DNA of 64,000 nt from Streptomonospora sp. PA3 (GCF_009728995.1 NZ_VTZW01000015.1:248001-312000); one strand, 5' to 3'. Numbered from the stretch's first letter, positions 46,872-56,636 are shown. The notes: generated from the sequence alone by a model not told the origin. Made by a program: numbers and translations.

Positions 46872-46921
46872 CGCGCGGATTTCACCGGATTCGGGGGGCG
46901 AAATCCGGTGAAATCCGCGCG
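46872..46921. repeat. Perfect 20-bp inverted repeat
   Basis: CGCGCGGATTTCACCGGATT (46872-46891) and its exact reverse complement (46902-46921) are separated by 10 nt. No T-run follows. It lies 118 bp after the gatB stop and could end that transcript. Confidence 0.9.
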
Positions 46922-46942
46922 CTCGGCTCCCCCAGCGGCGAT

Positions 46943-46960
46943 GATCTTGTACCTGGGCAC
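46943..46960. repeat. Half copy of the 55-bp dispersed palindrome
   Basis: GATCTTGTACCTGGGCAC matches the left arm of copies A and B over its first 12 bases; no right arm follows. It also lies downstream of a minus-strand gene (gatB). Confidence 0.45.
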
Positions 46961-47038
46961 GAGCCCGGCCCCGCGCCGCCCCGCCTCGCCTGCGCGGGTG
47001 CGCTGCCGCCGCGCTCCCCCGCCGGGCCGGCCCCGCGG

Positions 47039-48589
47039 TCACTGGGCGCCGAGACGCTCCAGGATCAGCTCTCGCGCCCGGCCGGCGTCCGCCTGCCCGC
47101 GGGTGGCCTTCATCACCGCGCCCACGAGGGCGCCGGCCGCGGCCACCTTCCCGCCGCGCACCTTCTCGGCGGCGTCGGGGTTGTCGGCGATGGCCTGGTC
47201 GACGGCCGCGCCCAGCGCCGAGTCGTCGCTGACGACCTTCAGCCCGCGCGTCTCGACCACCTGGTCGGGGTCGCCCTCGCCGGCCAGTACGCCTTCGACG
47301 ACCTGGCGGGCCAGCTTGTTGGTGAGCGTCCCCTCGGCCACCAGGGCGGCCACGCGGGCCACCTGCTCGGGCGTGATCGCCAGCGCCGCCAGCTCCACCT
47401 CGGACTCGGTGGCGCGGCGGGAGAGCTCGTTGAGCCACCACTTGCGGGCGTCGTCCGGCGACGCACCGGCCTCCACCGTGGCGGCGACGAGGTCGATCGC
47501 CTCGGCGTTGACCAGGTCGCGCAGCTCCTCGTCGGACAGCCCCCACTCGGCCTTGACCCTGGCCCGCTTGGCCGCGGGCAGCTCCGGCAGGCCGGCGCGC
47601 AGCTCCTCGACCCAGTCGGCGCCCGGTGCCACGGGAACGAGGTCGGGGTCGGGGAAGTAGCGGTAGTCCTGGGCCTCCTCCTTGCTGCGGCCCGAGACCG
47701 ACGTACCGGTGTTCTCCTGGAAGTGCCGGGTCTCCTGTACCACGCGCTGCCCGGCGCCGAGCACGCCGGCCTGGCGCTCGATCTCCGAGCGCACCGCGCG
47801 CTCGACCGAGCGCAGGGAGTTCACGTTCTTGGTCTCGCTGCGAGTGCCCCACTCGTCGGCGCCGCGCGGCATCAGCGAGACGTTGACGTCGCAGCGCAGC
47901 GACCCCTCCTCCATGCGCACGTCGGAGATGCCCAGGGAGCGGACCAGGTCGCGCAGCTCGGTGACGTAGGCGCGCGCCACCTGCGGCGCCAGGTCGCCGG
48001 TGTGCTCGATCGGCTTGGTGACGATCTCCAGCAGCGGGATGCCGGCGCGGTTGTAGTCGACGATGGAGTACTCGGCGCCGTGGATGCGCCCGGTGGCGCC
48101 GCCCATGTGCGCGGTCTTGCCGGTGTCCTCCTCCATGTGCACCCGCTCGATGCCCACGCGGAACTCGCGCGGACCCTCGGGAGTGTCGACCGTCACGTCG
48201 AGGTAGCCGTCGGTGCACAGCGGCTCGTCGTACTGGGAGATCTGGTAGTTCTTCGGCATGTCGGGGTAGTAGTAGTTCTTCCGCGCGAAGCGGCACCACG
48301 ACGCCACCGAGCAGTTCAGCGCCAGCCCGAGCCGGATCGCGCTCTCCACGGCCTTCTCGTTGACCACGGGCAGCGAGCCGGGCAGCGCCAGGCACACCGG
48401 GCATACCTGGGTGTTGGGTTCGGCGCCGAAGGCCGTGGCGCAGGAGCAGAACATCTTCGAGGCCGTGCCCAGCTCGACATGGGTCTCCAGCCCGAGCACC
48501 GGCTCATAGGAGCGCATGGCGTCGTCGAAGGCCACGGGGGCCGGACCGTCACCGCTCGTGGCAGGGCTACTCGTTACCGCGCCAACCAT
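47039..48589 (-). CDS. gatB: Asp/Glu-tRNA amidotransferase subunit B
   Basis: A 516-residue tRNA-binding kinase subunit of GatCAB, which converts Glu-tRNA(Gln) to Gln-tRNA(Gln). [22 protein letters not shown], the second Cys pair [53 protein letters not shown] and [14 protein letters not shown] are diagnostic; the helical YqeY-like tail ends it. ATG 48589 starts it; the ribosome binding site is weak. In most relatives it follows gatA directly, but here 3.9 kb with two adhesin genes intervene. Confidence 0.96.
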   Translation of the reverse strand: MVGAVTSSPATSGDGPAPVAFDDAMRSYEPVLGLETHVELGTASKMFCSCATAFGAEPNTQVCPVCLALPGSLPVVNEKAVESAIRLGLALNCSVASWCRFARKNYYYPDMPKNYQISQYDEPLCTDGYLDVTVDTPEGPREFRVGIERVHMEEDTGKTAHMGGATGRIHGAEYSIVDYNRAGIPLLEIVTKPIEHTGDLAPQVARAYVTELRDLVRSLGISDVRMEEGSLRCDVNVSLMPRGADEWGTRSETKNVNSLRSVERAVRSEIERQAGVLGAGQRVVQETRHFQENTGTSVSGRSKEEAQDYRYFPDPDLVPVAPGADWVEELRAGLPELPAAKRARVKAEWGLSDEELRDLVNAEAIDLVAATVEAGASPDDARKWWLNELSRRATESEVELAALAITPEQVARVAALVAEGTLTNKLARQVVEGVLAGEGDPDQVVETRGLKVVSDDSALGAAVDQAIADNPDAAEKVRGGKVAAAGALVGAVMKATRGQADAGRARELILERLGAQ

Positions 48590-49388
48590 CGCCGCAACCC
48601 GTTTCCTTATCCGAAGTCCGTGTCCGACGAGCCCCGCTTTCGGAGCGGGGCCGTCCGAGTCCTCCCTCGCGGTGCCGCACGGCGGAACCGCGGCGGCGCA
48701 CCGCGCCCGCCGGTCAGCGGGCCGCGGGCCGCTTCATGCAGCCTACCGATGCCGGGCGCACCCGGGGACACGCCGCCGCCCCCGGCGCCGTCCGCCACAG
48801 CGCGGGAGTCGTCCCCGCTCAGCGACGGGCCGGTTACGCGCCAGGCCCGCTATGTCACAGCATGCGCACGATTCGACGTCGGGTCGTCGCACATCCCCCG
48901 ACGGCGGGGGCCTGCGAGGTTACGCTGTGCCTTCCGAGCAGGTATTCCGTTGCATTCCGCGCGCCCTGGCCGCCCCCGGTGCCAACCGCCGACCGGCATC
49001 TCGCGAAGGAGCGAAAGGGCGGCGCACGGCCCGCGTGGAGACGGTTGCAGCGGGCGACCACAGCGACGTGGCGCACGCGGCCTCCTCTCCAGGCGACGGG
49101 TGACGGAGAGAGACAGGAACACGACGCAGTGCAGCGCATCCGTCGGGGCGGCGGTGGGCGACGCAAAGAGACGACGCGGCGCGCAGCGCCACCGTTAAGG
49201 GCGGTGGCGGGCGACGCAAAGAGACGACGCGGCGCGCAGCGCCACCGTTAAGGGCGGTGGCGGGCGACGCAAAGAGACGACGCGGCGCGCAGCGCCACCG
49301 TTAAGGGCGGTGGCGGGCGACGCAAAGAGACGACGCGGCGCGCAGCGCCACCGTTAAGGGCGGTGGCGGGCGACGGGAGGGAGGGTCC
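48590..49388. other. 0.8-kb gap between gatB and the first adhesin gene
   Basis: No gene was seen. The right part is the 53-bp tandem array and, before it (about 49080-49160), a diverged stretch that looks like a decayed further unit. It must hold the gatB promoter (minus) and the adhesin promoter (plus). Confidence 0.5.
49157..49371. repeat. 53-bp tandem repeat, four copies
   Basis: The anchor ACGCAAAGAG recurs at 49161, 49214, 49267 and 49320, exactly 53 bp apart, and the units are nearly identical. Each contains CGCCACCG-N7-CGGTGGCG, an 8-bp hairpin. The last unit ends about 17 bp before the adhesin start codon, so the array is the immediate 5' region of that gene. Confidence 0.93.
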
Positions 49389-50600
49389 ATGTCCGGCTTC
49401 CGAGGATGCGGACTCCTGCGGCGGTGCGTCGCGGCGGCCGCGGCGCTCGCTCTGGCCGCGGGCACGCCGTCGCCGGCCTCGGCCCAGGACATAGCGCGTG
49501 TCGGCCCCGAAGCGGAGTCCGGCGCCACGATCCGGCTTGAGGGCGGCGACGCCGCGAAGACCTCCCTGTATCGGCTGATGGTCGACGAGGACACCGCGGT
49601 GGCCGCCTACTGCGCGGACATCAGCACCAGCGTCAACCCCCGGGCCGCCTACACCGAGTCGTCGTGGGACGCCGACTCCGCTCCCGCCGTGCACGCAGCC
49701 GCGCCGGCCGCGCTGAACTGGATCACCGCGCACTCCTATCCGAGCGTGGATCTGGAGCGGCTGCGCGAGGAGAGCGGTGTGCCGGGGGTCAACCAGGCGC
49801 AGGCGATCGCCGCGACGCAGGCGGCCGTCTGGCACCACACCAACGGGATCGACCTGGCGCAGGGCCCCGGCCGGGGTTCGGCGGGCAACGCCGCCCCGAT
49901 GCGGGAGCTCTACGACTACCTGCTGGAAGGCGCCCGGCTCAACGCGGGCGCCGAGCCGGAGGCGACGCTGGCGCTGACGCCGGGGCGTGTCGAGCGCGCC
50001 GACCCCGCCGCGCCCATCGGTCCGTTCACCGTGCACACCACCTCTCCCGGCCCGGTCGCCGTGTGGGTGGGCGGTGCGCGCAACGGGCAGCTGACGGGCC
50101 CCGGGGGCGAGCCGGTCGAGCAGGTGGGCGACGGCGGCGAGTTCTTCCTGCGGCTGCCGCCGCAGACCCCGACGGGCGTCGCGACCGTCTATGCGCGGGT
50201 GACCGACGCGCGTGTGCGGCCCGGACGGCTGTTCGTGGGCAAGGACGGCGTGCAGACCCAGCCGCTGGTGGCCGCCGACACCGCAGCGACGGGTGCCACC
50301 GCCGCGGTCAAGGTCGACTGGGTGTCCGAGGAGGCCGCGGCCGAGGAGCGCCCGGAGCCGGAGTCGCCGGGCACCGAGGACGGGGACCAGGACGCCGACG
50401 AGGCCGCGCCTCCGGCTCCCTCGGCGAGCCCGGCGCAGACACCCGCGGCCTCCCCCACGGAGGTGGTCGTCGCCGAGGACCGCCGCCCCGAGGACAACCT
50501 CGCGCGGACGGGAACCTGGCTGGGGACCATCCTCATCGTCGGGTTGGCGCTCGTGGCGGTCGGCGCCGCGGTGCTGTACCTCACCCGGCGCTCGCTGTGA
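49389..50600 (+). CDS. Thioester-domain surface protein with LAXTG sorting signal
   Basis: A 403-residue secreted cell-wall protein. The signal peptide ends near ASA (about residue 32). The thioester (TQXA) domain has Cys75 in AAYCADIS and Gln144 in ATQAAVWHHTN, the pair that forms the internal thioester by which such domains bind host or substrate surfaces covalently. A beta-rich region and a Glu/Pro/Ala stalk follow, then LARTG, a hydrophobic helix and the RR-S-L tail, the class E sortase type of signal. GGGAGGGAGGG sits right before the ATG. Paralogous to the next gene. Confidence 0.9.
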   Translation: MSGFRGCGLLRRCVAAAAALALAAGTPSPASAQDIARVGPEAESGATIRLEGGDAAKTSLYRLMVDEDTAVAAYCADISTSVNPRAAYTESSWDADSAPAVHAAAPAALNWITAHSYPSVDLERLREESGVPGVNQAQAIAATQAAVWHHTNGIDLAQGPGRGSAGNAAPMRELYDYLLEGARLNAGAEPEATLALTPGRVERADPAAPIGPFTVHTTSPGPVAVWVGGARNGQLTGPGGEPVEQVGDGGEFFLRLPPQTPTGVATVYARVTDARVRPGRLFVGKDGVQTQPLVAADTAATGATAAVKVDWVSEEAAAEERPEPESPGTEDGDQDADEAAPPAPSASPAQTPAASPTEVVVAEDRRPEDNLARTGTWLGTILIVGLALVAVGAAVLYLTRRSL

Positions 50601-51087
50601 TGTCGGACGTCGTTTCCAAGGCGCTTTCGGATGACGGCATGGCCGTTTGCGGCCAGAGGTTTCAGCGGCGGCGGTCGGCGGCCTTCCGTCCGCCGACCGT
50701 TCCCGAAGCATCCCATCACCCGACCAAGCTGCGAATACGGAGGTCTCCGAGGGGTTCCGGATCCTCTGCAGTCACGGGCGTCTCGAAAGTTCCGGATAAC
50801 GGACAGCACAGAACAGATTCCATAATTTTGGCGAAGCCGGTTGGAAGGCCGGAATCAGGTCGCTAGGATCTGCCGTGCGGTAGTCGAGAAATCGCCGTCG
50901 CGGCCCCCCGCTACCGTCCTCGGCGATCGAACCACGCCCCCGGGGCGTCTGATCCACCTTCGGCCGAGCACCGCACCAGCGACCGGCGCCTCGACGCGCC
51001 CCTCCCCTGGTCGGCCGAGCGCTGTTCGCATTGTGAAGTGCGGAAACAGTACTGTCCGGTTTCCCCTAAATTCCACCGGGACACGAT
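50601..51087. other. 487-bp gap between the adhesin genes
   Basis: It holds a probable terminator of the first adhesin gene at 50672-50699 and the promoter region of the second. A less GC-rich patch at 51025-51075 (TTGTGAAG, ACAGTACTGT) is the likely promoter, without a clear -35/-10 pair. Confidence 0.5.
50672..50699 (+). terminator. Terminator of the first adhesin gene
   Basis: CGGTCGGCGG and CCGCCGACCG form a perfect 10-bp stem with an 8-nt loop, 72 bp after the stop. Confidence 0.6.
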
Positions 51088-52308
51088 TTGAGCATAACGA
51101 GTCACCCCCTGCCCGCCACGCGCCGCAGTCGCGCGATCACCAAGGTCGCGGCCACGGCCGCGGCCGCCGCCCTTGCTTTCGGTCTCTCCTCCGCCCCGGC
51201 TGCCGCCGAGGGCGCCAAGGGCGAGTACGTCGGCAACGCCCAGGGCGGCCACAAGGTCCACACCGCCAACGGCGCGACCGTCGGCACCAACCTGTTCAAG
51301 CTCAAGCTTGAGGACGGCACCGTCCTGCGGACCTACTGCATCGACTTCGAGACCCGGATCCGGGGCGGTGCCGAGTACCAGGAGGACGACTGGGCGAACT
51401 ACCCGGGCAAGGGCGAGTTCGCCGAGCCCGCCAAGGTGCACTGGGTCCTCCAGCACAGCTTCCCCAAGCTCGACGTGGCCCAGCTCGCCCAGACCAGTGG
51501 TGTCAAGGGCCTGGACCAGCGCGACGCCGTGGCCGGAACCCAGGCCGCCATCTGGCACTTCAGCAACGGCATCAAGCTCGGCGAGGGCAACGACGCCGAG
51601 GTCAAGGCGCTCTACACCTATCTCACCGAGAACGCCGTCGAGGAGCCGCAGAGCCAGCAGCCCGAGATCTCGCTGAGCATCACCCCGGCCGTCGCCGAGG
51701 GCAAGGCCGGCGAGACCATCGGCGGGTTCATGCTGGAGACCAGTGCCGACAGCGTGCCGCTGAAGCTGTCCGGCCCCGAGGGCGTCAAGCTGGTCGACGC
51801 CGAGGGCGCGGAGATCACCGGCCCGGTGGCCAGCGGCACCGAGTTCGGTGTGGCGGTGCCCGAGGGCGCCGAGGCCGGCGAGGCCGGCGTCTCCGCCTCG
51901 GTCTCCACCGAGGTCCACATGGGCCGCCTGTTCAAGGGCGTCGAGGGCCAGAAGGCGACGCAGACCCTCATCACCGCGGAGACCAGCACGATCTCCGCCG
52001 AGACCGGTGCCAAGGTCAGCTGGACCGCGGGCGCCAAGCCCACCCCCACCCCCTCGCCCAGCGAGACCCCGAGCCCCTCGCCGAGCGAGACCCCGAGCCC
52101 CTCGCCCAGCGAGACCCCGGACACCAAGCCCACCCCGAGCGAGACCCCCTCGACCCCGCCTGCCGCGGGTGGCGATGACGACGAGGGCGGCCTGCCGGTC
52201 ACGGGTGCTGCTCTGGGCGGCCTGGTCGCCGCCGCGGTCGCCGCTCTGGGCGCCGGCGCCGCGGTCATGTACCTGAGCCGCAAGCGCCGCAGCTCCACGG
52301 TCGAGTAA
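51088..52308 (+). CDS. Thioester-domain surface protein with LPXTG sorting signal
   Basis: A 406-residue secreted protein. Signal peptide to about residue 40 (SAPAAAEG); thioester domain with Cys84 in RTYCIDFE and Gln152 in GTQAAIWHFSNG; a second beta-rich domain; then a Pro/Ser/Thr-Glu stalk with three SPSPSETP-type repeats, LPVTG, a transmembrane helix and RKRR. TTG 51088 with GGGA at 7 nt is the best start; no ATG is near. It shares architecture with the previous gene but its sorting motif is LPVTG and its stalk is repeat-built. It converges on gatA. Confidence 0.9.
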   Translation: MSITSHPLPATRRSRAITKVAATAAAAALAFGLSSAPAAAEGAKGEYVGNAQGGHKVHTANGATVGTNLFKLKLEDGTVLRTYCIDFETRIRGGAEYQEDDWANYPGKGEFAEPAKVHWVLQHSFPKLDVAQLAQTSGVKGLDQRDAVAGTQAAIWHFSNGIKLGEGNDAEVKALYTYLTENAVEEPQSQQPEISLSITPAVAEGKAGETIGGFMLETSADSVPLKLSGPEGVKLVDAEGAEITGPVASGTEFGVAVPEGAEAGEAGVSASVSTEVHMGRLFKGVEGQKATQTLITAETSTISAETGAKVSWTAGAKPTPTPSPSETPSPSPSETPSPSPSETPDTKPTPSETPSTPPAAGGDDDEGGLPVTGAALGGLVAAAVAALGAGAAVMYLSRKRRSSTVE

Positions 52309-52352
52309 GACCGGCCCGGGTCCCCTCCCTTCGAGGGGATCGGACGGCGTGC

Positions 52353-52388
52353 AGCGCCCGTCGCCGCGATCCCGCGGCGGCGGGCGCT
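52353..52388 (+). terminator. Terminator of the second adhesin gene
   Basis: AGCGCCCGTCGCCGCG and CGCGGCGGCGGGCGCT pair with one mismatch around a short loop, 44 bp after the stop. Confidence 0.7.
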
Positions 52389-52427
52389 CTCGCGTTTACC
52401 GGGGCGCGGCCGCGCCCGCGCACAGCA

Positions 52428-52469
52428 CGAAGGGCGCCCGGATCCCCGCGGGGATCCGGGCGCCCTTCG
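52428..52469. terminator. Bidirectional terminator between adhesin 2 and gatA
   Basis: A perfectly palindromic 42-bp sequence centred on CCCCGCGGGG, with arms CGAAGGGCGCCCGGATCCCC. It separates two convergent genes. Confidence 0.85.
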
Positions 52470-52510
52470 GCGTATCGGGGCGGTGCGGCGCGTGCCGCCC
52501 GGGCCTGCGG

Positions 52511-54013
52511 CTACACCGCGTACGCGCTGTTGGCCAGCAGCGGACCGCCCTGGCGCTCGTTGAGCGCCGCCTCGACCGCCGCGCCCACGCGGTAGGTGCG
52601 GTCGTCCGCGAGAACCGGGGCCATGATCTGCAGCCCGACCGGCAGACCGTCCTCGGGGGCCAGGCCGCAGGGCACGGACAGGGCCGCGTTGCCGGCCAGG
52701 TTCGCCGGGATGGTGCACAGGTCGGCCAGGTACATCGCCATCGGGTCGCCGGTGCGCTCGCCGATCGGGAAGGCCGTGGTGGGCGTCGTGGGCGACACCA
52801 GCACGTCGACGTTCTCGAACGCGGCGTCGAAGTCGCGCTTGATCAGCGTGCGCACCTGCTGGGCCGAGCCGTAGTACGCGTCGTAGTAGCCGCTGGAGAG
52901 CGCGTAGGTGCCCAGGATGATGCGCCGCTTGACCTCGGGGCCGAATCCCTCGGCACGGGTCAGCGACATGACCTCCTCGGCGCTGCGGGTGCCGTCGTCG
53001 CCCACACGCAGCCCGTAGCGCATCGCGTCGAAGCGGGCCAGGTTGGACGAGCACTCGCTTGGTGCGATCAGGTAGTAGGCGGCCAGCGCGGCGTCGAAGC
53101 TCGGGCAGGAGACCTCGACCACCTTGGCGCCCAAGGACTCCAGCAGCTCCACGGCCTCCTGGAAGCGCTGCTGGACGCCGGGCTGGTAGCCCTCGCCGCC
53201 CAGTTCGCGGACCACGCCGACGCGCAGCCCTGCCACGTCGGCGCGCCGCGCGGCCTCGACCACCGGCGGGACGGGGGCGTCCACCGAGGTGGAGTCGTGC
53301 GGGTCGTGGCCGGAGAACGCCTCGTGCAGCAGCGCGGCGTCCAGCACACTGCGCGCGATGGGCCCCGGGGTGTCCAGCGACGAGGCGAAGGCGATCAGCC
53401 CGTAGCGGGAGGACCCGCCGTAGGTGGGCTTGGCGCCGACCAGGCCGCAGACCGCCGCGGGCTGGCGGATCGAGCCGCCGGTGTCGGTGCCGGTGGCCAG
53501 GGGCGCCTCGAACGCCGCAACGGCCGCCGACGAGCCGCCGGAGGAGCCGCCGGGGATGCGGGTGAGGTCCCAGGGGTTGCGCGTGGCGCCGAAGGCGGAG
53601 TTCTCCGTGGAGGAGCCCATGGCGAACTCGTCCATGTTGGTCTTGCCCAGGATCACCATGCCGGCCTGGCGCAGCCGGGCGGTGACCGTGGCGTCGTAGG
53701 GCGGCCGCCAGTCGGCGAGGATGCGGGAGGCGGCGGTCGTGGGCATGTCCACGGTGGTGAAGACGTCCTTGTGGGCCACCGGGACGCCCGCCAGCGGCCC
53801 GGGGTCCTCGCCGGCCGCGATGCGCTCGTCGACGGCGCGGGCCTGGGCCAGCGCGGTCTCGCGGTCCAGGTGGAGGAAGGCGTGGACGTCGCTCTCGACA
53901 TCGGCGGCGCGGTCCAGGTAGGCGCCCGCGGCCTCGACCGCGGTGGTCTCCCGGGCGCGGACGGCCTCGCCCAGCTCGGCGGCGCTCATCCGCAGCAGGT
54001 CGGTCGCGCTCAC
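52511..54013 (-). CDS. gatA: Asp/Glu-tRNA amidotransferase subunit A
   Basis: A 500-residue amidase that frees ammonia from Gln for GatB. The Ser-cisSer-Lys triad is visible: Lys in [10 protein letters not shown], and the Ser residues in [16 protein letters not shown] and [28 protein letters not shown] and [20 protein letters not shown] also match. The GTG start overlaps the gatC stop as GTGA, so the two are coupled. Confidence 0.97.
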   Translation of the reverse strand: MSATDLLRMSAAELGEAVRARETTAVEAAGAYLDRAADVESDVHAFLHLDRETALAQARAVDERIAAGEDPGPLAGVPVAHKDVFTTVDMPTTAASRILADWRPPYDATVTARLRQAGMVILGKTNMDEFAMGSSTENSAFGATRNPWDLTRIPGGSSGGSSAAVAAFEAPLATGTDTGGSIRQPAAVCGLVGAKPTYGGSSRYGLIAFASSLDTPGPIARSVLDAALLHEAFSGHDPHDSTSVDAPVPPVVEAARRADVAGLRVGVVRELGGEGYQPGVQQRFQEAVELLESLGAKVVEVSCPSFDAALAAYYLIAPSECSSNLARFDAMRYGLRVGDDGTRSAEEVMSLTRAEGFGPEVKRRIILGTYALSSGYYDAYYGSAQQVRTLIKRDFDAAFENVDVLVSPTTPTTAFPIGERTGDPMAMYLADLCTIPANLAGNAALSVPCGLAPEDGLPVGLQIMAPVLADDRTYRVGAAVEAALNERQGGPLLANSAYAV

Positions 54014-54309
54014 TGCTCCTCCCCCAGGATCTGCGGGACGCGGAAGCGCCGGTCCTCCACCGCGGGCGCGCCCGCCAGCGCCTGGTCGGGCGTGAGCCCG
54101 GGGAGTGACTCGTCGGGGCGGTAGACGTTGGTCAGCGGCAGGGCGTGCGAGGTCGGCGGGATGTCGCCCTGAGCGACCTCCTGCACCTTGGCCACAGCCG
54201 AGATGATCTCGTCGAGCTGGGCGGCGAGCTGGTCCAGCTCGTCCTCGTGCAGCGCCAGCCGCGACAACCGGGCGAGGTGCGCGACCTCATCGCGGGTGAT
54301 GGCGGACAT
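54010..54309 (-). CDS. gatC: Asp/Glu-tRNA amidotransferase subunit C
   Basis: A 99-residue stabilising subunit: [42 protein letters not shown] is the family helix pair, and LRPD-like [33 protein letters not shown] the wrapping tail. It starts at ATG 54309 and overlaps gatA by 4 nt. Confidence 0.96.
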   Translation of the reverse strand: MSAITRDEVAHLARLSRLALHEDELDQLAAQLDEIISAVAKVQEVAQGDIPPTSHALPLTNVYRPDESLPGLTPDQALAGAPAVEDRRFRVPQILGEEQ

Positions 54310-54491
54310 GTAGGCAAACCGTTTCTTCGGCGGAATCGGACGTGCCCGCTCCGCTGAGCCGCCGGCGCGCGGGTCGCACGCCGCGGAGCGCCGGGCAGCG
54401 GCGGCTCGGTGGATTCGGACAGCTCAATCCTATTGCCGCCGCAGCGGCCCCGGGCGCGCTGTACGAACCGCCCGCCGGCACCGAAACCCGC

Positions 54492-54546
54492 GATCTTGTA
54501 CCCGCGGTCACCGGTGATCGCGCACAATGACCACCGGTACACGATC
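54492..54546. repeat. 55-bp dispersed palindromic element, copy B
   Basis: Arms 54492-54511 and 54527-54546 pair at 15-16 of 20 positions around a 15-nt loop. The loop GTGATCGCGCACA is nearly the same as in copy A. It is 8 bp after the stop of the GGDEF-EAL gene. Confidence 0.8.
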
Positions 54547-54554
54547 GCCGCAGG

Positions 54555-56636
54555 TCAGGCGGAGCGGCTGTGTTCCTCGCCGAGTTCGCTGCCGCGGTAG
54601 CCCGCGGGGGGCTGCTGGCCGCCGTGTTCGACGAGCCAGGGGACGACGTCGTCGGCCTGCAGCGGGGCGGCGAAAAAGCGGCCCTGGGCGGCGTAGCAGC
54701 CCATGGTGCGCATGTCGGCGGCCACGCTCTCCGACTCGACCCCCTCGGCGACGGCGCGCATGCCCAGGGTGCCGACCAGGTCGACGGCCGACTGCACGAT
54801 CAGGTGGCCGTCGGGGTCGGCGAGACTGCGCCGGACGAAGGACTCGTCGATCTTGATCTCCTCAAGGGGCAGACCGTTGAGCCGGGCCAGGGTGAAGTAG
54901 CCGGTGCCGAAGTCGTCCAACGCCAGCGAGACCCCCAGGTCGGCCAGCGCCAGCATGGTGGGGGTGATCGCGTCGGCCTCGGCGACCATCACGCGCTCGC
55001 TGATCTCCAGCCGCAGCGCCTGCGGGGCGACGCCGTGGCGCCGCAGTGCCGCCGCGACGATGTCGGGCAGGGTCGGGTCCAGCAGCTCGCGTGCGGACAG
55101 GTTGACGGCGACGGGCAGCCGCACGCCGGCGCCCCACCAGCGGGCGATCTGGGGCAGAGTGCGCTCCAGGACCTCGTGGGTGAAGCTGCGCATCAGGTAG
55201 GACTGCTCGACCAGGGGCACGAAGTCCTCGGGCGGCAGGACGCCGCGCTGGGGGTGGCGCCAGCGCACCAGGGCCTCCAGCCCCACGGCCCGGTGGTCGG
55301 CCAGGCTCACCTTGGGCTGGTAGTACATCAGCAGCTCGTCGTCGACCAGCGCGCGGCGCAGCTCGCCGAAGAGGCTGAGCCGGGCCGTGGAGTTGCGGTC
55401 CTTGTCCGGCTCGTAGAGCTCGACCCCGGTGCGGCGCTCCTTGGCGACGTACATCGCGACGTCGGCCCGCTGCATCAGCAGTTCGAAGTCGGGGGCGTGG
55501 TTGGGGTAGAGCGCGATGCCGACGCTGGCCTCCAGGTCGAAGTCCATGCCGTCCAGGCGCATGGGCTCGGCGAGGGAGACCCGCAGCCGGGCGGCGACCT
55601 CGCGGGCCGAGGCGGCGTCGCGGACCTGGGGCAGCAGAACGGCGAACTCGTCGCCGCCCAACCGGGCCACCAGGTCGCCGGGGCGCACGCTGTGGGTCAG
55701 CCGCCGCGCGACGGTCTGCAGCAGCCGGTCGCCCGTGGGGTGGCCCAGCGTGTCGTTGACCTCCTTGAAGCGATCGAGGTCGAGCAGCAGCAGGCCGACG
55801 CGGCTCTTGCGCTGCTGGGCCTCGGTGAGCGCCTCCTGGGTGCGCAGGATGAGCAGCTTGCGGTTGGCCAGCCCGGTCAGCTCGTCGTGGTTGGCCTGGT
55901 GCTCGCGCTTGACCGACAGGGTCGCGCTGGAGTAGAGGGCGGCCAGCGGGAAGAAGAACAGCGGGACCAGCCAGATCTCCTCGGTCATGGCCACCGACAC
56001 CAGCGGCGCGAGGCTGAGGAGGACACCGTGGACGAACAGCCGCTGCCCGATGTCCTTGCGCAGGGTGGCGGTCAGCGGAGCGCGCTCGTGGATGGCCACG
56101 GCCGAGTCGACCAGCACGACGTTGCAGACGAAGTAGGCGGCGCCGGCGAGGGCGACCGCGGCCAGGTCCGGGCCGCCCACCGAGCGGGGCGGCTCGCCGC
56201 CCTGGGACATCAGCAGGCGCAGTACTCCCTCCGCCGCGCTGAAGCTGAGGACGTACTGGGCGATGTTGAACGCTACGCGGTGCGGGGCGTGGCCGCGCGC
56301 GATACCGGCGATGACCGAGGCCACGGCCTGCACGAGGGCGGCCACGGGCAGCCCCAGGGAGATCAGCAGCGCGAAGGCGAACGGCAGGGAGGTGGGGGCG
56401 CCTTGGTCGGGTGCGCTGCGCGGGGAGGCGATGGGGCGCAGCTCGCCGATGATCACCATGCACAGCATCAGCCAGATCAGCGGCATGGTCGTGAGCTGCT
56501 GCAGGCGGCCGAGCCCGTAGAAGTAGAGCGCGGCGGCGAGGAGCGCGCCTCCGGCCGCCGTCACGCCGGCGAGGTGGAGCCATAGCGGCGTCCCGGCCCG
56601 GGGGCCGATGTCCCGGGTGCTGGTGGGATCCAACAT
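54555..56636 (-). CDS. Membrane GGDEF-EAL protein (c-di-GMP turnover)
   Basis: A 693-residue protein with six to seven transmembrane helices (about 15-245) joined directly to GGDEF and EAL domains, no PAS. The cyclase half has DLDRFKEVNDTLGHPTGD and ARLGGDEFAVLL; the EAL half has LEALVRWRHP, AVNLSARELLD, LDDFGTGYFTLARL, KIDESFVR, AEGVE and AAQGRFF, so both appear competent. It corresponds in position to Streptomyces RmdB (between gatC and ligA), from memory. ATG 56636 has GAGGA at 7 nt. Confidence 0.9.
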   Translation of the reverse strand: MLDPTSTRDIGPRAGTPLWLHLAGVTAAGGALLAAALYFYGLGRLQQLTTMPLIWLMLCMVIIGELRPIASPRSAPDQGAPTSLPFAFALLISLGLPVAALVQAVASVIAGIARGHAPHRVAFNIAQYVLSFSAAEGVLRLLMSQGGEPPRSVGGPDLAAVALAGAAYFVCNVVLVDSAVAIHERAPLTATLRKDIGQRLFVHGVLLSLAPLVSVAMTEEIWLVPLFFFPLAALYSSATLSVKREHQANHDELTGLANRKLLILRTQEALTEAQQRKSRVGLLLLDLDRFKEVNDTLGHPTGDRLLQTVARRLTHSVRPGDLVARLGGDEFAVLLPQVRDAASAREVAARLRVSLAEPMRLDGMDFDLEASVGIALYPNHAPDFELLMQRADVAMYVAKERRTGVELYEPDKDRNSTARLSLFGELRRALVDDELLMYYQPKVSLADHRAVGLEALVRWRHPQRGVLPPEDFVPLVEQSYLMRSFTHEVLERTLPQIARWWGAGVRLPVAVNLSARELLDPTLPDIVAAALRRHGVAPQALRLEISERVMVAEADAITPTMLALADLGVSLALDDFGTGYFTLARLNGLPLEEIKIDESFVRRSLADPDGHLIVQSAVDLVGTLGMRAVAEGVESESVAADMRTMGCYAAQGRFFAAPLQADDVVPWLVEHGGQQPPAGYRGSELGEEHSRSA

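Larger units (their letters stand above)
45740..47038. other. 1.3-kb gap between the GGDEF-EAL gene and gatB
   Basis: No ORF with a recognisable product or good start was found on either strand. It contains the GGDEF-EAL promoter region, a perfect 20-bp hairpin at 46872-46921 and a half copy of the dispersed palindrome at 46943-46960. Base composition is like the rest. Confidence 0.5.

Noticed and set aside
46757-49198. 813-residue plus-strand frame opposite gatB
   Set aside because: Antisense to gatB and running into the 53-bp repeat; no start signal or domain.
49157-49371. CRISPR array
   Set aside because: Units are contiguous 53-bp tandem copies without unique spacers, and no cas gene is in the window.
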